In this document: positions 1-10,668 of the stretch, in pieces | Position numbering within the stretch: position 1 is the first letter of the stretch | How the letters are laid out: every line of letters begins with the position of its first letter | Origin: Acidobacteria bacterium AB60 | GTDB lineage: Bacteria > Acidobacteriota > Terriglobia > Terriglobales > Acidobacteriaceae | Direction: 5' to 3' | NCBI GenBank assembly: GCA_008682415.1 | Contig: VANK01000001.1 | Span: 1,281,510 to 1,345,509, forward strand | Length of the DNA stretch: 64,000 bases | The notes under the pieces: generated by a model | Databases searched by the model: none | Seen by the model: the letters and a program-made list of their open reading frames with translations, nothing else | Told to the model about the DNA's origin: nothing | Translations under genes and position numbers: made by a program

Positions 1-3000
1 CAACCGGAGACGAGGACTGATCGTATCCGATGGTGAGCGTGCCGGTGCTTGTTCCGGGAGCGGCCGGCGTGGTGAACGTGACCGCGACCGTGCAGGTAGC
101 TCCGGAGACAAGGTTGATGCAATCCGATGTGGTGGTGAACAGGGGGTTGCTGCTGACAGGGGTAATGCCGGTGGCAGCGGTGTTGCCCTTGTTGGTGACC
201 AGCACGGATTGGGCGACGGGGGTTCCGCCCGCCGCGGCGGTGAAGCTAAGAGCCGCGGGCGACACGACCAAGTAGCTGCCCGATCCCGTAAGGCTCACGG
301 TCTGGCCTGCGATGGTGAGGGTGGCCGCGAGCTGACCGGTAGCGTTGGGAGTGAATGCAACCTGCAGCGTGCATTGGCCGTTGGCCGGGATGTTGAACCG
401 GCAGGTACCGCCGCGAGCAATGGAGAAGGCATCCGGGTTATCGCCACTGAACGCAAGCCCATTGACTGGGATGGCGTTTCTTGAGCTGTTGACGATTGTG
501 AGAGTCTTCGGCGCAGTGGCCGCGAAGATGGGCTGGGTGCCGAAGGAGAGCGCAGCCGGAGCGACGCTAACGGTGGAGCCCGTTCCGCTGAGGGAGACGA
601 GCGGAACGTTATTGACGGTCAGGGCGCCGGTGCGGTTCTGGGGGAAGTTGCCCGGCGCGAAGGTGACACCAGCGATGCAGGTGCCACCCGCGTTGAGGGT
701 TTGCCCCTGGCATCCCGTGAAGGCGAAGCCATTGCTCGCCGCGAGCGTGAGCCGCTGCGCGGTTGTGCCGACGTTCTGGAGCGTGACCGACTGCGGCGCG
801 CTGGCGGTGTTGAGGAGGACCGAACCGAAGGAGAGCTGGTTCGGACTGGCCGTGATGGTGCCGTTCACACGGGTTCCGGTCAAGCTGACAACCTGACTGC
901 CGGCACTGGAGGTGACGGTCAGGGTAGCGGTGCCGAAGCCGGTGGGAGCGGGGTGGAAGGTGACGTTCAGCACGCAGGTGCTTCCTCCGTTGAGGATCTG
1001 CTGCGCGGCGCAGGTGCTGCCGGCCGCGGCGGTGTACTGCGGGCTGGAGAAGGCGAGAGAGTTCACGGTGAGCGCCGTCGTGCCGGTGTTGGCCACTGTG
1101 ACCGACAGCGGACCGCTGGTGGTGTTGACCGGTACGTTGCCAAAGGCAAGCGAGCCCGGCGTAACGTAGAGCTGCGGCAGCACGCCGTGGCCCGCGAGGG
1201 ATACAGACTGCTGGTGGCCCGCGCCGTCGGTAACCGTGAAGGTCTGGTTCCTCTGGCCCGTGGAGTTGCCCGGGGCGAAGGTGATGCTCAGGGTGCAGCT
1301 GGCCTGCGCGCCGAGATTGAAGCCGCAGGTGCTGCTGGTGCGAGCGAAGGGAGCCGCGATTTGCCCAATGCCGACGGTGGTGCCGGTGGCGCCGGTGTTG
1401 GTGATGGTGATGACGGTCGGAGCGCTGGTGGTGTTTAGCGCGACACCGCCGAAGTCGACCGCGCTCGGGCTGATGACCAGTCCAGCTGCGGGGACCGATC
1501 CGCTGAGAGCGACGGACTGCCCAGCGATGTTGAGGCTGGCGGCAAGGCCGTTGGTCGACGCGGGCGTGAAGACCACGTTGATGATGCAGCTGTTTCCGAC
1601 TGCCAGGTTTCCGCTGCAGGTGGACGTGTTCTGGACAGCGAAGGCGAGGCTGCCAGTGATGGCAGGCGTGACAGCAACCGCTGCGGTGCCGTTATTCGTG
1701 ACGGTTACGACCTGCGCACCGCTGCTGGTGTTGAGGAGTTGAGGAGCGAAGACGAGCGATGCCGGAGCGATCACAAGTCCCGAACCGGTGCCGCTGTATT
1801 CGTCCGCACCGATGTCGTACGCGCCGCCGATGGGCCGGTGCTGTCCGTCAATGTCGCTGGCGGGAGCAAAGCCGGTGAGGAAGCTGCCGACATTGCCTGC
1901 ATTAAAGGCCGATCCCGCGGCGGCAGCGAGGTGATAATCGCCGAAGGAGACGCCGTTCGCATCGGTTTGCGAAAGCGGGCCGTAGCTCAGCGAGACGAAG
2001 TTGCCGGCCTCGTCCAGCGTGGCGGATACAGAGATGTTGGGAGACGGCAGGAACGGCTGCTGTGGTTCCCAATATTGACCGAACTGGGTCCGGGGTCCAT
2101 TGCAGTACTGCTTGGCCAATCCGGGTGCTGTGGCGACGTTGTGCGCGTTGGGGTAGAGGGTGACGTCCGTCAGGACCGAGTATGACGGCTTGAGGCTGGC
2201 GAAGGTGGACGTTGGCGAGAGGTCCCCGATGACGCCGAGGTCCCAGTACTTGCTGCCGTTCAGGCTGCAGGCGTAGGTCGGGTTATCGGGAAGAACGGTG
2301 CAGTTCTTACCCGAGTCGGCGACGTTGTTCGAGGAGCAGAGCTTGCCAGTTCCGGAAGAACCGTCGAAGAAGAAGGAGCGGTTCTGCCAGATGATGTTGT
2401 TGAGCAGGCTGGCGGGAATGGAGACAGCGCGGGCGAGATAGGCGTTCTCCGCAGCGTTCCATCGAGCAAGCTGCTGTTGATACTGCTGGTTCGTTTGCCC
2501 CGGCTGCTGCACCGGACGCGCTCCGGGATTGGACGCGCCGTACGCGCTGAGGAGCGCAGGCGTGGTGTAGTCGCTGCTGATGCCTGCGGGACTGGGAGTT
2601 CCGGTCATGGGGCCGGCGTTGGCGCCGATGACGGCTCCGGCGATGCCGGTGCTGTCATTGGAGCTGATGGTGTTGTTGATGATGGAAGTATTGGTGGCGT
2701 CGGCGAGGGCGATGCCACCCCCGGCCCATCCGGCCACGTTGTTCACGACCATGTTGTTGGTGAGGGTGACCTTGAACCCGGCGGTGAAGCGGCTGACCTC
2801 AGAGCCGTTGACGTACTGCAGACGGATGCCGCCACCGCTGCCGCCCTGAGCGAAGTTGCCCTGAATGACGTTGGAGTCAACCGTGACGTTCCCAGTGCCG
2901 AGAGTCAGCGCCGTTCCTGTCGGCGGTTCACCCTCGATGGCGAGACCGCCGCCATTAGTTGCTGAGGTCTGGCTGTAGCTCTGGTTGAAGAGGATCTTGT

Positions 3001-6000
3001 TGTTGGCGATGACGCCGTTGAGGCTGAGGCCGAAATGGGCGAGGCCGCCTCCGTCACCGGAGCTGAAATTCCCGCAGATGAAGTTATAGTTGACCAGGTA
3101 GTTGTCTGTGCCAGTGCAAATGGAGATTCCTCCACCTGCGCCTGCTGAGGAAGCTGCCGTCGCGCCGGCTGCCGCATTGGCTTCCACGGTGCCATTGGTG
3201 GTCACCGCGTTGTGGTGGATCTTGACGTTGGAGTCGTAGTTATACGGTCCCTCGCCCACCAGACCCTCGAGATAGGGCTGACCGATGCGGATGCCACCAT
3301 TGTAGGTGCCGGCGTTGCCGAAGACGCGGTTGTTGGAGATTTCCAGGTTGGTAGCCCAGCCGTTGACGTAGATGCCGCCGCCGGAATCGCCGCCCGTAAC
3401 GCTGAGGCCGTCGATGCGGGAGGCGTGATTGGAATAGCTGTTAGGGCCGTAGGTGGTGCGTCCGAAAAAGCCGGCTGCAGCGTCCTGCTTGCCGAGAACC
3501 GTGATGCCGGCGCCCTCTTCAGTGCTGAGAACGCTGGGTTCGAGCTGGATAACGCCACCGGTGACCTCCTGGCCAGGAAGAGGATCGACAATGGCCGGAA
3601 GAGTTTGATTGCCCTGCGCGTCGATGCCGAAGAGCGCATTGATCTTCGCCCGCCAGTTCTCGAGCTTCTGGGTGGGGTACTTGGTGGCATTGATGGTGAC
3701 GGAGGGAGCGCCGACGCCCTGCAGACGAACGGGCTTCCACATGATGACGAGTTCCGGATAGTTGCCTGCCTGGAGAAGGATCAGATCCCCGGGGTTAGCG
3801 GCGTCGATCGCATCCTGAATCGGCGTCGCCAAACCAGTGTCGGTGGCGGCGTTCGATGGAGAAACGTAGATCGGCACACGATATCCGGGCTTGGTCGAAT
3901 CGTCGATGGTGATGGTCACGGTGTCGACGGACTTGACACCGTTGTCACCGCGGGTGATGCCCAACTCGTAGGCGCCCGTCGCAAAGGTGGAGGGCACGGT
4001 TACGGTAATCACGCCGTCGCTCCAGAAGACGTTGGCGGGGCTGATGGCAGTGTTGCCGAGCATGATGGTGCCCTTGGTGGCGCCGAAGCCGAAGTCCCGG
4101 GTAACGAGTTTCTGCGCGGCATTGGCAGCGCCCGTGAAGTTCTGGGGGCCGCTGTAGTCGGGGTTAGGGATAAGAGCTTTGCCCAGCGAATAGATGGTCA
4201 GAGTCATCGTCTTCGCCTTGTCGAGGTACGGACCCCACTTGCCATTCCCATCCACTTCCTTCACGGCCGGCGTGCCCGTGGGATAGGCGCAGTCAACGGG
4301 GTTGTACTTGGCGGCAAAAGCCGCCACTGGAAGGACCGGTGTATCGAGATAGGTGGTGATACCCGGCATGAAAGGCCACGTATAGCAGAAGTTGCTGTAC
4401 ATGGGGTTGTACATGGGGTCGGTGACCATCTTGCCCGAGCCGGCCGGATCGAGAATCGGACCCGGATCGTTCATGCAGGTGATGAGCATGTTCGGGGAGT
4501 AGCCGCTCGGATTGGGAACATTAGCGTCCCAAGTGGATGGCGTGAGCCCGTTGAACTGTCCCCACTTGTCGGTGTAGACGCGCTGAATCTCGATGCCGTT
4601 GAAGTCCTTGATCGAGACTGGCGCGTTGGGGAGAGCCTCCTTCTCGCCGAAGCTGGGGGATACCTGGTTAAATTCGGCGGCGGCGTCGTTGAGCATCATG
4701 CCGGTGAAGTGCGCAGCGATGGGTGCCGGCGTGAACACCTGGAAATCGGCGTTGGCCTGGCTCTGGTCTTGGAGAAGCACTTCTTTGCGGTTGCAGAGAT
4801 TGCGCGACTGCCCCGCGAACGGTGCGACCTGCTGAATGTCGGGGAACAGGTTAAGGTAGTCGGGGACAATGTGTGTCTCGCCCACGCACGGCGGAAGCGC
4901 GAACTTCTGTGAAGGGATGAAGCTGGCATCCAAGGTCGCTTGATCCGGCAGGATGAAGAGGTTGGTCAAGCTGCCGAACTGCTGCGCGACGGGAGCGATC
5001 CAGGCATCCCCCATGAGAATGTTTTTGTCTTCTTCTTTGACGATCTCGTAGCCGGAGGGAGGAACCACTTCCACCACATACTTGCCGGCGGGAAGAACGT
5101 TGGGATAGGTGAGATTGTTGGGATTGAGAGCCGGGTTGTTATTCGCAGGGCTCGGCTTGCAAATGGTGCAGTTCGCCGAGGGGAATGTGTACCGGCCATC
5201 GTATTGGGCAGGCTGAATCTGGTTGAAATTGTGCATGCCGTCGTAGCACTTATCCACCTGGTTGCTGCCGATGGTGAACTGGACGAAGGGATCGCTGGGA
5301 TCCTGGCCAGGACAGTGCATGTTCGGCACGTTGTCGTCCCAACTGCTGGTTGTGGTGCTGTCAATCAGCTTGAGTGAAGTGGTGCCGTCAGGATTGGTCG
5401 TTTCCTGATAAAGATTGACGGGGACGCGCGGAACGGCTGGTTCCCAGGAAAACTGAACTTCGAGGCGCGGATCGTCGAAACCGCGTGTTGAAGCGTAATA
5501 CACCATACCCTGGATACCGCCGGTCTCGCCAGCAACATACGGCGTCTTGCCCCAGTCGATGTTATTGACCTGGCTAATAAAGCCTTGCATGCCCTCGTAG
5601 AGAATCGAACCGTCATCGTAGCGCGGTCCCGTTCCCTGCGGATCCGCAGCGTTGGGCTGAGGATTCAGGATGCCGTTGTACAGCGTGGAATACGGGTTGC
5701 TGGGGTTGCAGAAGTTCGGCAGAGCAGCGCCGGCCCCCGTGTTCTGTGCGGTGTTCGATGAGCAATTCACCGGGCCGCCGTTGTCTACCGCAACTCCCAC
5801 TTTCGTTCCCTTGAATCGGGTGGTATCCGATTCGGCCACGTACCAGTTGAACAACGGAAAGAGCTGCTGGAACGGAGCCATGCCGTCCGAATCGGTAGTC
5901 AGCAGATTGCTAATGCTGCCGTCACGGAAACGAATGGTCATGGGGATCTGCTGAATGCCAGGCTCGCCCGCATCGCGCTTGCCGTTCTGATTGAGATCGA

Positions 6001-9000
6001 GGAAGGCGGATTGGTTGAGTGTCGTAAACCAGCTGAACACCGCCACGTCGCCCATGGCCACCGTCTGCTTATCGGCGTTGCTCGGTACCGTCACTGCCTT
6101 GTAGGCGATAATCTGATCCAGCCACTGATCGAAGACCACCAGCGAGTACGTTCCGGGCGGTATGTTGGCAAGCGTGAACTCGCCGGTAGTGGGATCGCAC
6201 TCAGCGAACGCCACGTCCGCGGCCTGGCCGGCGCCGGAGTTGAGGCCGACGTAGCACTGCGTAAAGTTGAGAGCGTCGCGGGTGCCGCTATCCCACAGGT
6301 TGATCTTTGGCGGCCGATCCATATGCAGGTTCGTCACCTTGCCCGTGATCGTATTCGTGCCGCCCAGTTTCGCGTTTACCTCTTTGATGTGATCCGGATT
6401 CAAGAACCCTATGAAGGTGTGGAAGCCCGGAGAGCCGAACTCCTGGAAGTAGGCAGGCTCGCCAACCTTTGCGAAGGCGTCCTGATTGAACGTGCCTTCC
6501 AGGGTCGAGACCTGGTACCACTTCTCGCCCTTGCCGTCGCGCACAGCGCCCGGGAATGCGGCTACGTCATAGCGCATAGCCATCAGATTCTTGACCAGCG
6601 CCATGCCCGCCAAAGGCGAGCCGTCCGGACAGGTGATAATCACGCCGGTTGGCGTACCCGGCGGCACAGAGCCGGGGCAATCGGGCTGACCGAGCAGCGC
6701 ATTGCTGAGCGGCTGACCCGTCGCGTCGTAGAAGACCTGTCCGGCTGGATCGCCGGTGCTGGAGCGCACGTCGAAGATCTTGATGTCGAATCCGCCAAGA
6801 CCGGGTTCGCCTTCATCTTCGTCGCCGTTAGTGGGGTTGTTGTCTTCGAAGATAAAGATGCTCAACTGGGCCGGCGCCAGGGGCGACGGTTCCAGCTTAA
6901 CGGTGACCGGAGCGCTTGCTCCCGTGAACTCGCTGCCACCCGTGGTGTGGGCGCTGCTGCTGGCGTCGCCAGGAAGAATGGAGATGTAATACCGACTGTT
7001 AGGATCGCCCGGAGTGACGTTGGGGAGCTGGACCTGGTCAGGAGTGCTGTAGGGCTCGCGCGGCGCAGCCGCACCCATCACCGTCTGCGAAGCACCACAG
7101 CTGAGCGGGCCGGTGCAGCCGGTTGCAATGAGGGGCATGTAGCTCTTGTGAAAATTGGTGCCGAGGCTCTGCGGCGGGTTTCCGGCCGGGCCGGCCGATT
7201 CCGTCGTATCCCGGGGCCATGTCACATCCTGCTCAATCGTCCACTTGTAATCCAGCGGCGTAGGCAGGCTGGCCAGGCTCTTCGCATCCACCAGCGACAC
7301 GACGGGCCCGTTGCCGGCGGGGAAGTTGAGAGTGATTGTTCCTGAAGCCGTCTGGCCCTGGGCGTTGGTAGCGGTATAGGGGAAGCTGAAGACTGCAGCG
7401 CCGGCCGCATTGGAGCTAGCGGTGAGGGAGCCGTCGGCGTTGAGCGTAACAGTGGCGATGGCCCCATTCGCAGAAAGAGTGAAGGTCTTGCCTGCAGTGA
7501 GCCCTGTTCCGCTCGGCGCAACGCTCAGCTTGTATCCCTGCGAGTCCGTAACGTGCGCAAGGATGCCGGGCGCGGAGACTTTCAGGAGCGAGCGCACATT
7601 GCTCTGAAAGGTCCAATCATTCGCGGTCAGAGTGCCAGACACTGCGGTGACGTTGAGGTTGACGGTTGCAACCATTGCATTGTTGCCGTTGCCGAAGTAG
7701 GTGAATGTGTCGTTCACCGGCGCGCCCAAAGGCGTATAGGTGAAGGTTCCGTCGGCTTTCAGAATCAACGCACCGTGCGAAGGCGAGGTGAGGAGCGCAG
7801 CCGTGTTGATGCCGATGTCATTGGCCAGGACGTTGTTCGAGAACGATGTGGCATTGTGCGGGAGCACGTACGTGTCGTCCACAACGTGCGGCGTCATGGC
7901 TCCTGCCAATCCCGCGCCCGCGACCGTACCGCCGTTGATAGAGAGGTAGGCCTGAATGCCGCCATCGGGACGGTTGCCATTTGAGAGGCTAAGCTGGCGA
8001 TCGAAGATGGGGAAGACGGCCGGGGTGTAGGCGGCGGTGGTATTTGGGGCCGCGGGCGTCACCGCCGGGTGTACAAGCACCTCGATCGTCTTACTGGCTG
8101 TAAGGAGAAGCTCAGTCTGCACCTTGGGAACGCCCGGCAGCACGTTGCCATCTTCGGCGACGAGCGACATAGGCAAATTCAGGGTGGCGGGAATATGCGT
8201 GCGCAAGCCCGCGTTGGCAAAGCGCAGCAGGAGATTACTCGAGGCAGCGACACCGCCCGTCTGAAGGGTCGTCGGAGCGGTGCGATCGAACGCGTGCCCA
8301 TTCACGAGAAAGTAGAACGGGCGGTAGTCCACGGCCGGCGGATACTTCGTTTCGTCACCCTTGGCCAGATCCACGGCAGCATTCTGCTTCGGATCGATTT
8401 CGCTGAGCAGCACTACCTGGTCCGCGTCATAAGGTAAATCGGCGAGAGCCGAGCCACCCGAGGGAAAAGCTCCGGGGTGAGATTTGCCTGGAGTAAAGGG
8501 AGAGGCGGTTGGCTCGTTGGTCACAACCAGCACGCCGTAGAGGCCCATGGGCTCCTGGATGGATGGGTGCGTTCCGGTTTCGTACAGGTACGTACCGGGG
8601 CGGAGGTTGGACCAGGTATAAACTGCGGTGCCTCCGTTGGCGGCAGTTTCCGTGCCAAAGGACTGCACCCGTTGCGGCTGAGCAGGCGGACTAAAGGTTC
8701 CGTTGCTCGACGCAGGCCAAGTGGTGAGGGACTGGCCCGGGTGCGCCGGGCTATCGGTTTTGGTTGGCGTGCCCAGTCCGCCGCCCCACTGCCCCAATAT
8801 GGTGATGGATGTGGGTGTCGGCAGGTTATTGGTGAGTTCGATCTCAAGGGGGCCTGGTTTGACCACGATGGTGGGACCGGGAGCCCAATTGGCCGGCGTG
8901 GCGCTGCATGGATCGGGGTTGAGACCGCTGCTGGTGCACACATAGCCCCACATGGGGATGGTCTTGCCATCCGGCATGGTGGTCGAAGTCGGCTGCGCGG

Positions 9001-9106
9001 CAATCGCAATCTTCGGCGCGGCGGTTCCGGTCAGATCGACTGTCTGGGCAGAACCGGTCGCGGCGGCCATCAAAAGGGTCGCAAAGGCAAAAAAAAGCTT
9101 CTTCAT
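1..9106 (-). CDS. Giant secreted multidomain protein, partial (runs off left edge)
   Basis: Reading the minus strand by hand gives one uninterrupted frame from an ATG at 9106 to the left edge, at least 3035 codons. An in-frame TAA at 9143-9145 bounds the start and GAGAG lies upstream. A signal peptide (MKKLFFAFATLLMAAATGSA) is followed by a cupredoxin-like region (about 20-350) that resembles the two upstream proteins but lacks HxH copper ligands: GQWGGG and YLYETGTHPS stand where HWHG and HSH would be. Next come an Ig/cadherin-like segment (about 400-600), SdrD-B-like domains (EDNNPTNGDEDEGEPG near 745, LDLNQNGKRDAGEPG near 1035), a right-handed beta-helix (about 1745-2220) and at least six ASPM/SPD-2/Hydin-type repeats (about 2440-3035), each opening LxFGxxxxNT. 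The enzymatic role is unknown; a surface or extracellular scaffold is inferred. It is the third gene of the operon. Confidence 0.85.
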   Translation of the reverse strand, partial: MKKLFFAFATLLMAAATGSAQTVDLTGTAAPKIAIAAQPTSTTMPDGKTIPMWGYVCTSSGLNPDPCSATPANWAPGPTIVVKPGPLEIELTNNLPTPTSITILGQWGGGLGTPTKTDSPAHPGQSLTTWPASSNGTFSPPAQPQRVQSFGTETAANGGTAVYTWSNLRPGTYLYETGTHPSIQEPMGLYGVLVVTNEPTASPFTPGKSHPGAFPSGGSALADLPYDADQVVLLSEIDPKQNAAVDLAKGDETKYPPAVDYRPFYFLVNGHAFDRTAPTTLQTGGVAASSNLLLRFANAGLRTHIPATLNLPMSLVAEDGNVLPGVPKVQTELLLTASKTIEVLVHPAVTPAAPNTTAAYTPAVFPIFDRQLSLSNGNRPDGGIQAYLSINGGTVAGAGLAGAMTPHVVDDTYVLPHNATSFSNNVLANDIGINTAALLTSPSHGALILKADGTFTYTPLGAPVNDTFTYFGNGNNAMVATVNLNVTAVSGTLTANDWTFQSNVRSLLKVSAPGILAHVTDSQGYKLSVAPSGTGLTAGKTFTLSANGAIATVTLNADGSLTASSNAAGAAVFSFPYTATNAQGQTASGTITLNFPAGNGPVVSLVDAKSLASLPTPLDYKWTIEQDVTWPRDTTESAGPAGNPPQSLGTNFHKSYMPLIATGCTGPLSCGASQTVMGAAAPREPYSTPDQVQLPNVTPGDPNSRYYISILPGDASSSAHTTGGSEFTGASAPVTVKLEPSPLAPAQLSIFIFEDNNPTNGDEDEGEPGLGGFDIKIFDVRSSTGDPAGQVFYDATGQPLSNALLGQPDCPGSVPPGTPTGVIITCPDGSPLAGMALVKNLMAMRYDVAAFPGAVRDGKGEKWYQVSTLEGTFNQDAFAKVGEPAYFQEFGSPGFHTFIGFLNPDHIKEVNAKLGGTNTITGKVTNLHMDRPPKINLWDSGTRDALNFTQCYVGLNSGAGQAADVAFAECDPTTGEFTLANIPPGTYSLVVFDQWLDQIIAYKAVTVPSNADKQTVAMGDVAVFSWFTTLNQSAFLDLNQNGKRDAGEPGIQQIPMTIRFRDGSISNLLTTDSDGMAPFQQLFPLFNWYVAESDTTRFKGTKVGVAVDNGGPVNCSSNTAQNTGAGAALPNFCNPSNPYSTLYNGILNPQPNAADPQGTGPRYDDGSILYEGMQGFISQVNNIDWGKTPYVAGETGGIQGMVYYASTRGFDDPRLEVQFSWEPAVPRVPVNLYQETTNPDGTTSLKLIDSTTTSSWDDNVPNMHCPGQDPSDPFVQFTIGSNQVDKCYDGMHNFNQIQPAQYDGRYTFPSANCTICKPSPANNNPALNPNNLTYPNVLPAGKYVVEVVPPSGYEIVKEEDKNILMGDAWIAPVAQQFGSLTNLFILPDQATLDASFIPSQKFALPPCVGETHIVPDYLNLFPDIQQVAPFAGQSRNLCNRKEVLLQDQSQANADFQVFTPAPIAAHFTGMMLNDAAAEFNQVSPSFGEKEALPNAPVSIKDFNGIEIQRVYTDKWGQFNGLTPSTWDANVPNPSGYSPNMLITCMNDPGPILDPAGSGKMVTDPMYNPMYSNFCYTWPFMPGITTYLDTPVLPVAAFAAKYNPVDCAYPTGTPAVKEVDGNGKWGPYLDKAKTMTLTIYSLGKALIPNPDYSGPQNFTGAANAAQKLVTRDFGFGATKGTIMLGNTAISPANVFWSDGVITVTVPSTFATGAYELGITRGDNGVKSVDTVTITIDDSTKPGYRVPIYVSPSNAATDTGLATPIQDAIDAANPGDLILLQAGNYPELVIMWKPVRLQGVGAPSVTINATKYPTQKLENWRAKINALFGIDAQGNQTLPAIVDPLPGQEVTGGVIQLEPSVLSTEEGAGITVLGKQDAAAGFFGRTTYGPNSYSNHASRIDGLSVTGGDSGGGIYVNGWATNLEISNNRVFGNAGTYNGGIRIGQPYLEGLVGEGPYNYDSNVKIHHNAVTTNGTVEANAAAGATAASSAGAGGGISICTGTDNYLVNYNFICGNFSSGDGGGLAHFGLSLNGVIANNKILFNQSYSQTSATNGGGLAIEGEPPTGTALTLGTGNVTVDSNVIQGNFAQGGSGGGIRLQYVNGSEVSRFTAGFKVTLTNNMVVNNVAGWAGGGIALADATNTSIINNTISSNDSTGIAGAVIGANAGPMTGTPSPAGISSDYTTPALLSAYGASNPGARPVQQPGQTNQQYQQQLARWNAAENAYLARAVSIPASLLNNIIWQNRSFFFDGSSGTGKLCSSNNVADSGKNCTVLPDNPTYACSLNGSKYWDLGVIGDLSPTSTFASLKPSYSVLTDVTLYPNAHNVATAPGLAKQYCNGPRTQFGQYWEPQQPFLPSPNISVSATLDEAGNFVSLSYGPLSQTDANGVSFGDYHLAAAAGSAFNAGNVGSFLTGFAPASDIDGQHRPIGGAYDIGADEYSGTGSGLVIAPASLVFAPQLLNTSSGAQVVTVTNNGTAAVAVTPAITGSLAFAVQNTSTCSGNLAVGNSCIINVVFTPASTNGLAASLNIAGQSVALSGSVPAAGLVISPSAVDFGGVALNTTSAPTVITITNTGATGTTVGIGQIAAPFARTSSTCGFNLGAQASCTLSITFAPGNSTGQRNQTFTVTDGAGHQQSVSLAGHGVLPQLYVTPGSLAFGNVPVNTTSGPLSVTVANTGTTALTVNSLAFSSPQYTAAAGSTCAAQQILNGGSTCVLNVTFHPAPTGFGTATLTVTSSAGSQVVSLTGTRVNGTITASPNQLSFGSVLLNTASAPQSVTLQNVGTTAQRLTLAASNGFAFTGCQGQTLNAGGTCIAGVTFAPGNFPQNRTGALTVNNVPLVSLSGTGSTVSVAPAALSFGTQPIFAATAPKTLTIVNSSRNAIPVNGLAFSGDNPDAFSIARGGTCRFNIPANGQCTLQVAFTPNATGQLAATLTIAGQTVSLTGSGSYLVVSPAALSFTAAAGGTPVAQSVLVTNKGNTAATGITPVSSNPLFTTTSDCINLVSGATCTVAVTFTTPAAPGTSTGTLTIGYDQSSSPV

Positions 9107-9153
9107 GAGATCTCTCACGGTGTTGTTAGCGCGGTTTGTGTCTTAGGAATGCG

Positions 9154-10659
9154 TTACTGGGTCTCGTCGATGGCGGAGGCGCACCCTGACTTAGCCACCC
9201 GGCAGGGGGCATCGATGATCAGCATCATCATCATTCCTCCGGGGAACACGTCATTGGTGGTGATCTCGCGTTCGTCGTGGGAGTGCCACATATACGCGTA
9301 GCCCGCCCCGGGGTTCACGCCGTCCGATCCTGGAGGGAGGCCAGGGCCGCCGTCGCCCAGATACGGCGAGCCGCCGTACCAGAGTCCGTTCGCCACGATG
9401 TTCGGATCGGCCTGCGTGATGGGGAATGGCTTACCGTGATCGGGGCAGTACTCATAGGTTGCCGTATCGAAGGGCATCGTCGACGAGATGGGGGTGCAGG
9501 TGTGCGCAACGTTGGGCCCATAGACGTCCCAGTTCAGGCCCTGTCCTGTCCAGGTAAAGATGCCATCCAGAGACTGGCCCGAGACCGTGGGCACAGTAAA
9601 GACGAGCGGACCTGCGAGGCTGGTTCCATCGGGAGCGAGCAGAAGATTGCCGTCCCGCGCCAGCACGCGGATGTGGTTGCCGTGATGATGGAAGGGATGC
9701 TGCAGGCGTCCCTGGCCGATGACCCGCATCAGTACCTTCTCGCCGGGGTGCATGTGAGGGTTGCCGTTGTAGGGCTGATTCGGATAGGCCATTGAATACG
9801 AGGCATCCATGTCATCGGGCATCGAACGCCCGTTCACGAGAAAGTAGCTCGGGAGATACGGCTCGGTCTCGACGGCGATGGAAGGTGCGTTGGCCTGCAC
9901 CTGTGCCTCCACCTGCTGGTGGACAGCGAGCTTCATCTCAGAGAACTGAAACAGGTACTCGCGATCGAAGCAGGAGAGTGCGTGATCGTACGCGGCACCA
10001 GGGTAGCCGGGTGAATCGAGCGCCTGGGGGACGCTTGCGGCACAACCAAGCTGGGCGGGCGTCTTTGCCGGATAGACGATGATGGCGCCAAACAGGCCCA
10101 TCTCGATCTGCAGGTCGGGACGGCTGCCGCTGTAGTAGGCATAGGTCCCTGGCTTGGTTGCCGTGAAGGTGTAGCTCACGGCGGTGCCCGGAACCGTCAC
10201 GTTTTGTAAATTGACGGTGGTGGGCGTGGCTTCAGCGGCGAGGACGCCGGGAACGCCTCCTGTGGAGTTCACGGAAAATCCCGGAAAGACCATTGAGGTG
10301 TTGCCGGCCGATGCGGGCAGCATGTTCGTGAGGTTCACAGTGACGGTGTCCCCCTCGCCGACGATCAGCGTGGGACCGGGTATCTGGATGTTGGGGCACG
10401 TTCCTGCGAAAGGAACGAAGCCGGGGTTGGAGCCTACGGAGCAGCTGTAGCCCCACGAGTAGATCATGGCGCCGTCGGGCTGCGAGATGTAGTCAGCCTT
10501 GGCGGTCAGGTTGAAGGTCAGGGACTTACCGGGTGTGCGATCCCCAATTCCCGGCACTGCGGCTCTAGCCGACGGCACAATTACCGCCATCAGCATGACT
10601 GCGAAGATCGCGATACCTCGCGTTTTCGTCATTTTCATTGTCAACACCATGCGATCCAT
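9154..10659 (-). CDS. Multicopper oxidase-like protein with altered type 1 copper site
   Basis: Secreted protein of 501 aa with cupredoxin folds. The ATG at 10659 has GAGGAG about 6 nt upstream and a signal sequence ending near SARAAVPG. A histidine cluster FHHHGNH (about residue 310) matches the third copper motif of multicopper oxidases. Near the C-terminus WHSHDERE followed by GGMMMM sits where HCHxxxHxxxGM is expected, so the type 1 cysteine appears to be serine. In the N-terminal domain YAYYSGSRPDLQIEMG replaces the usual HSH motif. It starts 9 bp after the upstream oxidase gene ends, and the giant gene follows 47 bp downstream, so the three are probably co-transcribed. Substrate unknown; manganese, phenolics or copper detoxification are all possible. 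Confidence 0.8.
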   Translation of the reverse strand: MDRMVLTMKMTKTRGIAIFAVMLMAVIVPSARAAVPGIGDRTPGKSLTFNLTAKADYISQPDGAMIYSWGYSCSVGSNPGFVPFAGTCPNIQIPGPTLIVGEGDTVTVNLTNMLPASAGNTSMVFPGFSVNSTGGVPGVLAAEATPTTVNLQNVTVPGTAVSYTFTATKPGTYAYYSGSRPDLQIEMGLFGAIIVYPAKTPAQLGCAASVPQALDSPGYPGAAYDHALSCFDREYLFQFSEMKLAVHQQVEAQVQANAPSIAVETEPYLPSYFLVNGRSMPDDMDASYSMAYPNQPYNGNPHMHPGEKVLMRVIGQGRLQHPFHHHGNHIRVLARDGNLLLAPDGTSLAGPLVFTVPTVSGQSLDGIFTWTGQGLNWDVYGPNVAHTCTPISSTMPFDTATYEYCPDHGKPFPITQADPNIVANGLWYGGSPYLGDGGPGLPPGSDGVNPGAGYAYMWHSHDEREITTNDVFPGGMMMMLIIDAPCRVAKSGCASAIDETQ

Positions 10660-10668
10660 CGCGTCTCC

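Noticed and set aside
3212..4912. A 566-codon plus-strand frame and many smaller ones over 1-9100
   Set aside because: The minus strand is open through the whole stretch and encodes coherent secreted domains; the plus frames have no motifs or binding sites.
8477..9301. 274-codon plus-strand frame over the start of the giant gene
   Set aside because: It is antisense to a signal peptide and cupredoxin domain with a good start; its own translation is low complexity.
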